A DNA stretch of 19,011 nt from CALTSX01 sp051647685 (GTDB taxonomy: Bacteria; Chlamydiota; Chlamydiia; Chlamydiales; CALTSX01), in the NCBI GenBank assembly GCA_051647685.1, contig JBOFEG010000031.1, positions 1 to 19,011 of the forward strand, given 5' to 3'. Numbering within the stretch: the stretch's first letter is position 1; every line of letters begins with the position of its first letter. The notes below the pieces were generated by a model. That model was not told where the DNA came from. It made no database searches and saw only the letters and a program-made list of their open reading frames with translations. Below are positions 15,278-19,011 of the stretch, piece by piece. The position numbers and the translations under genes are program-made.

Positions 15278-17062
15278 TTATCGCTGTCTATCTAAAAAAA
15301 TTTTCAATTCTTTTAATTGATTTGGGTCGACTTGATTTGGACATTCTGTCATAAGATCGCTTGCCTGTTGCGTTTTAGGAAAAGCAATCACATCTCTAAT
15401 ATTTTTTGTTCTGCACAAAAGCATCATTAAGCGATCAAGGCCAAGTGCAATTCCTAAATGAGGGGGAGTACCATATTGAAGAGCTTCTATAAAAAATCCA
15501 AACTTCTCTTGAATAGAGTTTTCATTTAGATTTAATAAGGTAAAAATTTTATTTTGTAACTTAGGATTATGAATCCTTTGAGATCCACCTCCGAGCTCAT
15601 GACCATTCAAAACCAAATCATAAGCTTCTGCACGGACAGATAATGGATCAGATTCAAGTTTATGAATATCTTCAGATTTTGGGGCGGTAAAGGGATGGTG
15701 AACACTACTATAGCGGCCCGTTGTTTCATCCCATAAAAAAAGAGGAAAGTCAGTAACCCAACAAAACTTATATTCATCTGTTTGATCTAGATTATTTAGT
15801 TCTTTAATCCATAAGAGAATAAGATGCATATCTTGATAAATAGTAGGTTTTTGACCGACTAAAAATAGTATTATGTCAGCATCATTTTTTTTTAAATCTA
15901 ATGACAATTCAAGTTCTCTCTGAAGTTGTATTGGAAAAAATTTTATGATTGAAGAAGTAAATTGTTGATTTTCGTATTTCATCCAATAAAGTTTACTGGA
16001 AGAAGCAAGACCTAAAGAACTTGGCAATTGATCAAGAGTCTTTCGAGATACAAAGTTTCCACCCGGAATACGAATCATTTTTATGTGATATTTAGATGTA
16101 ATAGCTTGATGAAAGTGTGTAAAGGAACTTTTCTGAGCAATTTCTGTTCCATCTTTCCATTTCGTTTTTAATCGTAAATCAGGACGGTCCGTTCCATAAG
16201 ACTCCATCGCATCTTTATAAGTAATACGCTGGAAAGGGATCTTCAACTCCCAATGTTTATCTATAGAATCTTGTTTGCTAAGAAACCATATTTCCTTCAT
16301 TAACTTTTCAATAATATTTTGTAAATTATCTGTAGTGCTAAAACTCATTTCCATATCTATTTGAGTAAATTCAGGTTGGCGATCGGAACGTAAATCCTCA
16401 TCTCGAAAACAAGTTGCTATTTGAAAATAACGATCCATACCAGCAATCATGCATAATTGTTTAAATAGTTGAGGAGATTGTGGCAATGCGAAGAAATTAC
16501 CTGGATGAGTTCTCGAAGGCACTAAATAATCCCTGGCGCCTTCAGGGGTAGATCTGGCAAGTATTGGAGTAGTAATTTCAATAAAACCATTCTTAGATAG
16601 AAACGCACGAGTTAATTGCATCACTGTATGGCGCAATTGTAAATTTTGCAAAATAGCTCCTCTGCGAATGTCAAGATATCGGTAGCGCAAGCGCAAATTT
16701 TCATGAACATCTTGTTTTTGATCCATAGGAAAAGGAGGAGTTTCACTCTCAGATAGAATGATTAGGTCATTGACTTCAATTTCAATAGTTCCAGTTTTTT
16801 TGTTAGTATTATCGTTTTTTCCTCTAGGAAGGACAATTCCTTTTATTAAAATGACCCATTCATGATGGATAGTTAGAGCTTTGTTAAATACCAATTCATG
16901 TTGTGATGAATTAAAAACTAATTGAGTAATGCCATACTTATCTCTGAGATCAATAAATAATAGTTTCCCAAGGTTTCTCTTAGAGTGTACCCAACCTGTC
17001 AGAACAACTATCTTATCTTTATCAGTTATATTGAGATCTCCACAAGTGTGAGTTCTTTGCAT
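15278..17062 (-). CDS. aspS: Aspartyl-tRNA synthetase (class II, bacterial type)
   Basis: Charges tRNA with aspartate in the cytoplasm. The frame extends upstream to 17140, but those 26 residues overlap hisS and have no counterpart. The ATG at 17062-17060 gives MQRTHTCGDL, the usual start of bacterial AspRS, and 594 residues (E. coli 590). Seen in order: the anticodon-binding OB fold with GWVHSKRNLGKLLFIDLRDKYG; motif 1 around GFIEITTPILARSTPEGARD; motif 2 FRDEDLRSDRQPEFTQID; a bacterial-type insert domain; and motif 3 LGIALGLDRLMMLL. The start lies in TAATATG: the hisS stop is one base away, so translation is probably coupled. There is no Shine-Dalgarno sequence. An A9 tract (T9 at 15885-15893 as shown) sits in the coding region. 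Chlamydia lack AsnRS and use a non-discriminating AspRS with GatCAB; that may hold here, but the sequence alone does not show it. Confidence 0.95.
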   Translation of the reverse strand: MQRTHTCGDLNITDKDKIVVLTGWVHSKRNLGKLLFIDLRDKYGITQLVFNSSQHELVFNKALTIHHEWVILIKGIVLPRGKNDNTNKKTGTIEIEVNDLIILSESETPPFPMDQKQDVHENLRLRYRYLDIRRGAILQNLQLRHTVMQLTRAFLSKNGFIEITTPILARSTPEGARDYLVPSRTHPGNFFALPQSPQLFKQLCMIAGMDRYFQIATCFRDEDLRSDRQPEFTQIDMEMSFSTTDNLQNIIEKLMKEIWFLSKQDSIDKHWELKIPFQRITYKDAMESYGTDRPDLRLKTKWKDGTEIAQKSSFTHFHQAITSKYHIKMIRIPGGNFVSRKTLDQLPSSLGLASSSKLYWMKYENQQFTSSIIKFFPIQLQRELELSLDLKKNDADIILFLVGQKPTIYQDMHLILLWIKELNNLDQTDEYKFCWVTDFPLFLWDETTGRYSSVHHPFTAPKSEDIHKLESDPLSVRAEAYDLVLNGHELGGGSQRIHNPKLQNKIFTLLNLNENSIQEKFGFFIEALQYGTPPHLGIALGLDRLMMLLCRTKNIRDVIAFPKTQQASDLMTECPNQVDPNQLKELKIFLDRQR

Positions 17063-17063
17063 A

Positions 17064-18365
17064 TTAGAATTCATGAGATTGCCATAAGATCTGCATATGT
17101 TCGATGAGTCTTTTTTTTGAGACAATTGTGATTTCTCCATTTTTCATTTTTTTAATCTGTAACCTATCGTTTTGTAATTCTTCTTCTCCTATAATTAAAC
17201 AATATTCTGCATGAAATCGATTGGCTTGTTGTAGGCCTTTCTGAATTTTTTGTAGTTTATAATTCATATCTGTTTGTATACCCATTTCTCGCAATTTGAA
17301 TAATATAGGAATAAGAAATTGCTTGCTTTCTTCATGAAGTGGCAATAAATAGAAAAAAATAAAATCTCTTTTTGGAAAAGCGCACTTTTGAAGTTCCATT
17401 AATTGTAGTACACGTTCTATTCCCAGCGAAAATCCAGTGGATGGTAAATTGCTTCCACCTAAAAATTCTAATAATCCATCATATCTGCCTCCACCACTAA
17501 TAGAAGACTGTGCTCCTAAAGAACTTGTCATGAATTCAAAAACAGTGTGGTTATAATAATCTAATCCACGAACAAGTTGAGGAGCAATTGTATAGGGAAT
17601 CTGGAGCAGATTTAAAAGAGAAATAACCTGATCGAAATGATTCTTAGATTCTGGAGTTAAAAAATCGAGTATACTCGGGAGCTTCTGTAAAAGAGCGGCA
17701 TCATTTGGGTTCTTTGTATCTAAAAGACGTAATGGATTTTTTTGAAAAGATAGTTGCCCTTCGGCAGATAGTTTTGTATAGTTTGGCTGGAGATGTTGTT
17801 TTAGTAAAGATCGGTATTTAATTCTCGTTGCATTGTCTCCAATAGAGTTAATACATAATGTAATATTTTTGATTCCTAAAGTTTGGTATATCATCCATAA
17901 CATTTGGATTATTTCTGCATCTTGTTCCGGGGGGCTTCCTCCGATTACTTCTACTCCGAATTGGTGGAATTGGCGAAAGCGACCTTTTTGTGGTCGATTA
18001 TATCGAAAAAATGGTCCTATATAATATAATTTATGAAAATTACCTAATTGTTCTAAGTGATGTTCTATAAAAGCTCGAATAACTGGCGCTGTTCCTTCTG
18101 GTCGTAACGCTAAAGAACGATTTCCTTTATCTTCGAATTGATACATTTCTTTAGAAACAATATCAGAAGTTTCTCCTGAGGTTCTCAAAAATAAGTTAGA
18201 CATTTCAAAAATAGGTGTTCTAATTTCTTGAAAGCCATAAATTTTTGCAATAGTATGCAATTGTTGTTCTAAATATTGCCAGCGATATGCTTCTTTCCAA
18301 GATTCTTCCGGTGAAATTTCCTGTGGAAGGATATCAAATAAGCCTTTTGGACTAGAATAAGGCAT
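17064..18365 (-). CDS. hisS: Histidyl-tRNA synthetase
   Basis: A cytoplasmic class II synthetase that charges tRNA-His. The 433 residues match the family (E. coli 424). Motif 1 includes EIRTPIFE (47-54). Next come LRPEGT at 87-92, the motif 2 region YIGPFFRYNRPQKGRFRQFHQFGVEVIG, the histidine-binding RGLDYYNHTVFEF, and SGGGRYDGLL followed by motif 3 GFSLGIERV. A C-terminal anticodon-binding domain completes it, so it is a full HisRS and not the HisZ paralogue, which lacks that domain. Start ATG 18365 gives MPYSSPKGLFDILPQE, a typical HisRS start. No Shine-Dalgarno sequence is present; the bases just before ATG read ACCTCCT, the anti-Shine-Dalgarno sequence itself. A candidate promoter lies close upstream. 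aspS follows one base after its stop. Confidence 0.95.
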   Translation of the reverse strand: MPYSSPKGLFDILPQEISPEESWKEAYRWQYLEQQLHTIAKIYGFQEIRTPIFEMSNLFLRTSGETSDIVSKEMYQFEDKGNRSLALRPEGTAPVIRAFIEHHLEQLGNFHKLYYIGPFFRYNRPQKGRFRQFHQFGVEVIGGSPPEQDAEIIQMLWMIYQTLGIKNITLCINSIGDNATRIKYRSLLKQHLQPNYTKLSAEGQLSFQKNPLRLLDTKNPNDAALLQKLPSILDFLTPESKNHFDQVISLLNLLQIPYTIAPQLVRGLDYYNHTVFEFMTSSLGAQSSISGGGRYDGLLEFLGGSNLPSTGFSLGIERVLQLMELQKCAFPKRDFIFFYLLPLHEESKQFLIPILFKLREMGIQTDMNYKLQKIQKGLQQANRFHAEYCLIIGEEELQNDRLQIKKMKNGEITIVSKKRLIEHMQILWQSHEF

Positions 18366-18710
18366 AGGAGGTTATTAATTGATTAAACATAACTAGATTC
18401 TAAGGATTACACTGAAAATAGTAAAGTTTTCTAACACAAAACTAAATTAAAAGAAAAAAATTTATAAAAAATTAAAAATCATTCAAAAATGACTCATCGA
18501 ATAAAGAGAAGAACTATGAGATTCTTATAAAGATGGCACAAGTTCCAATTTTATGCATCAATAAATTAGCGGGATAGATTATTTCAAAAAAAGTACTCCT
18601 AGTTTAATAAATATAGAACGTTACTATCTTTAGTTAAAAAACCAAGAAAAATGAGCTCAACTTTTGAATATAAAATAAGGCTTAATTATTTAATTAGTAT
18701 TTTATTTACA
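18366..18710. other. AT-rich intergenic region between hisS and the right-edge gene
   Basis: This gap of 345 bases separates hisS from the 3' end of a second minus-strand gene. It holds the hisS promoter candidate (18397-18425) and, just after the right-edge gene, an AT-only hairpin with arms at 18670-18677 and 18698-18705, too weak and without a T-run to call a terminator. The stretch about 18530-18600 is less AT-rich than its surroundings and has a minus-strand open stretch of roughly 28 codons with no start signal and no resemblance I recognise; it could be a gene remnant. No tRNA or small RNA could be supported. Confidence 0.5.
18397..18425 (-). promoter_or_regulatory. Candidate promoter for hisS-aspS
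   Basis: On the minus strand TTTACT (18420-18425), a 17-base spacer and TAGAAT (18397-18402), with 31 bases from the -10 to the hisS start codon. The -35 is identical to that of the recJ candidate. Confidence 0.42.
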
Positions 18711-19011
18711 TTAAAAAGCATCAATCTTATTGAGCATATCTGATATATCAACTTTCATTATATTTTTATAAGTATCTAATAATCTAGAATTAGAAGCATA
18801 ACGGTTTTCTAATTGGAGATATTGTTCTTCTATTTGATCTCCTTTATTTAGCATTAAAGATAACTCGTTTAATAATGAATTTTTCTTTGTTAAAGTTTCA
18901 TAACTTATATTTAATTCATTTGCCTTTATTTTTAATAATTGTAAATTTTCTAGTAATGCAGTTTTGTACTTATTTTTAAAAAAACTATTAGTTGAAAGGG
19001 TTTCTAAATCA
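18711..19011 (-). CDS. Unrecognised protein, C-terminal 99 residues (partial, probable coiled coil)
   Basis: A frame open from the right edge to TAA (18711-18713) encodes the last 99 residues of a minus-strand protein whose start lies outside the window. I do not recognise the family. It is rich in Leu, Asn, Lys, Glu and Ile with no Pro or Trp, and hydrophobic residues recur at 3-4 spacing (for example LLENLQLLKIKANELNI and LQLENRYASNSRLLDTY), which suggests a long amphipathic helix or coiled coil. It ends SDMLNKIDAF. Amino acid make-up fits a real gene in an AT-rich genome, and the frame is the only long one here. In C. trachomatis the gene next to hisS is, by memory, uhpC, a membrane transporter; this is clearly not that. 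Cytoskeletal, secreted or inclusion-membrane proteins would be possible but are not shown. Confidence 0.6.
   Translation of the reverse strand, partial: DLETLSTNSFFKNKYKTALLENLQLLKIKANELNISYETLTKKNSLLNELSLMLNKGDQIEEQYLQLENRYASNSRLLDTYKNIMKVDISDMLNKIDAF

Noticed and set aside
17063..17140. 26 extra N-terminal residues for aspS
   Set aside because: They overlap hisS in another frame, and bacterial AspRS normally begins at the MxxRTH equivalent, here Met27 of the long frame.
18534..18556. TGGCAC resembling a sigma-54 promoter -24 element
   Set aside because: No GC at the required -12 distance and no gene follows on the plus strand.
18540..18600. Possible remnant of a gene or insertion sequence
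   Set aside because: A short minus-strand open stretch without start, conserved motif or terminal repeats; left as an unexplained part of the intergenic region.
1..19011. Search for CRISPR arrays, tRNA or rRNA genes, insertion sequences, toxin-antitoxin or defence genes
   Set aside because: No regularly spaced repeats, no cloverleaf-like stretches, no transposase or nuclease frames beyond RecJ were seen; the genes are core chlamydial functions.

Overview
The window is AT-rich (by eye about one third GC) and densely coded. It carries core genes of an obligate intracellular bacterium of the order Chlamydiales. The strongest marker is a homologue of Euo, the chlamydial developmental regulator, at 3501-3926. 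It lies in the order gltX, (tsp), euo, recJ, secDF, uppS, cdsA, cmk/plsC, which from memory matches the Chlamydia trachomatis block CT445-CT453. The right half (trxA, trmL/spoU, mip, aspS, hisS) matches the block CT539-CT543. A fused SecDF with a very large N-terminal insert and a Tsp protease resembling CT441 also fit. The species cannot be named. The cmk-plsC fusion and altered block order suggest a lineage other than the well-studied Chlamydia species.

Layout. 1-1132 (minus) is the N-terminal part of glutamyl-tRNA synthetase, cut by the window edge. 1201-3177 (minus) is the periplasmic protease Tsp. A roughly 320-base AT-rich divergent regulatory region separates tsp from euo and holds a good sigma-70-type promoter and an 8+8 inverted repeat. 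euo (plus) and recJ (minus) abut tail to tail, and one hairpin spanning both stop codons can serve as a two-way terminator. secDF (minus, 1510 residues) lies behind recJ. Divergent from secDF, uppS-cdsA-(cmk-plsC) form a tight plus-strand operon. trxA follows with its own candidate promoter and overlaps the convergent trmL by 20 bases. mip, aspS and hisS are on the minus strand; hisS and aspS are separated by one base. An AT-rich gap of 345 bases follows, then the C-terminal 99 residues of an unrecognised, apparently coiled-coil protein that runs off the right edge.

How the genes fit together. The plus-strand operon makes membrane precursors: UppS makes the C55 carrier lipid, PlsC makes phosphatidic acid, Cmk recycles CMP towards CTP, and CdsA combines phosphatidic acid with CTP. 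Here Cmk and PlsC are one polypeptide, so a single protein sits on both substrate routes of CdsA. SecDF, Tsp and Mip act in export and folding or quality control outside the inner membrane. GltX, AspS, HisS and TrmL serve translation, RecJ repair, TrxA redox, and Euo developmental gene control.

I see no mobile element, CRISPR array, tRNA, rRNA or defence system. The points most worth a second look are the cmk-plsC fusion, a probable CTG start for cdsA, the internally duplicated short Euo and its upstream inverted repeat, the SecDF insert, the altered FKBP active site of Mip, and the unknown partial gene at the right edge.
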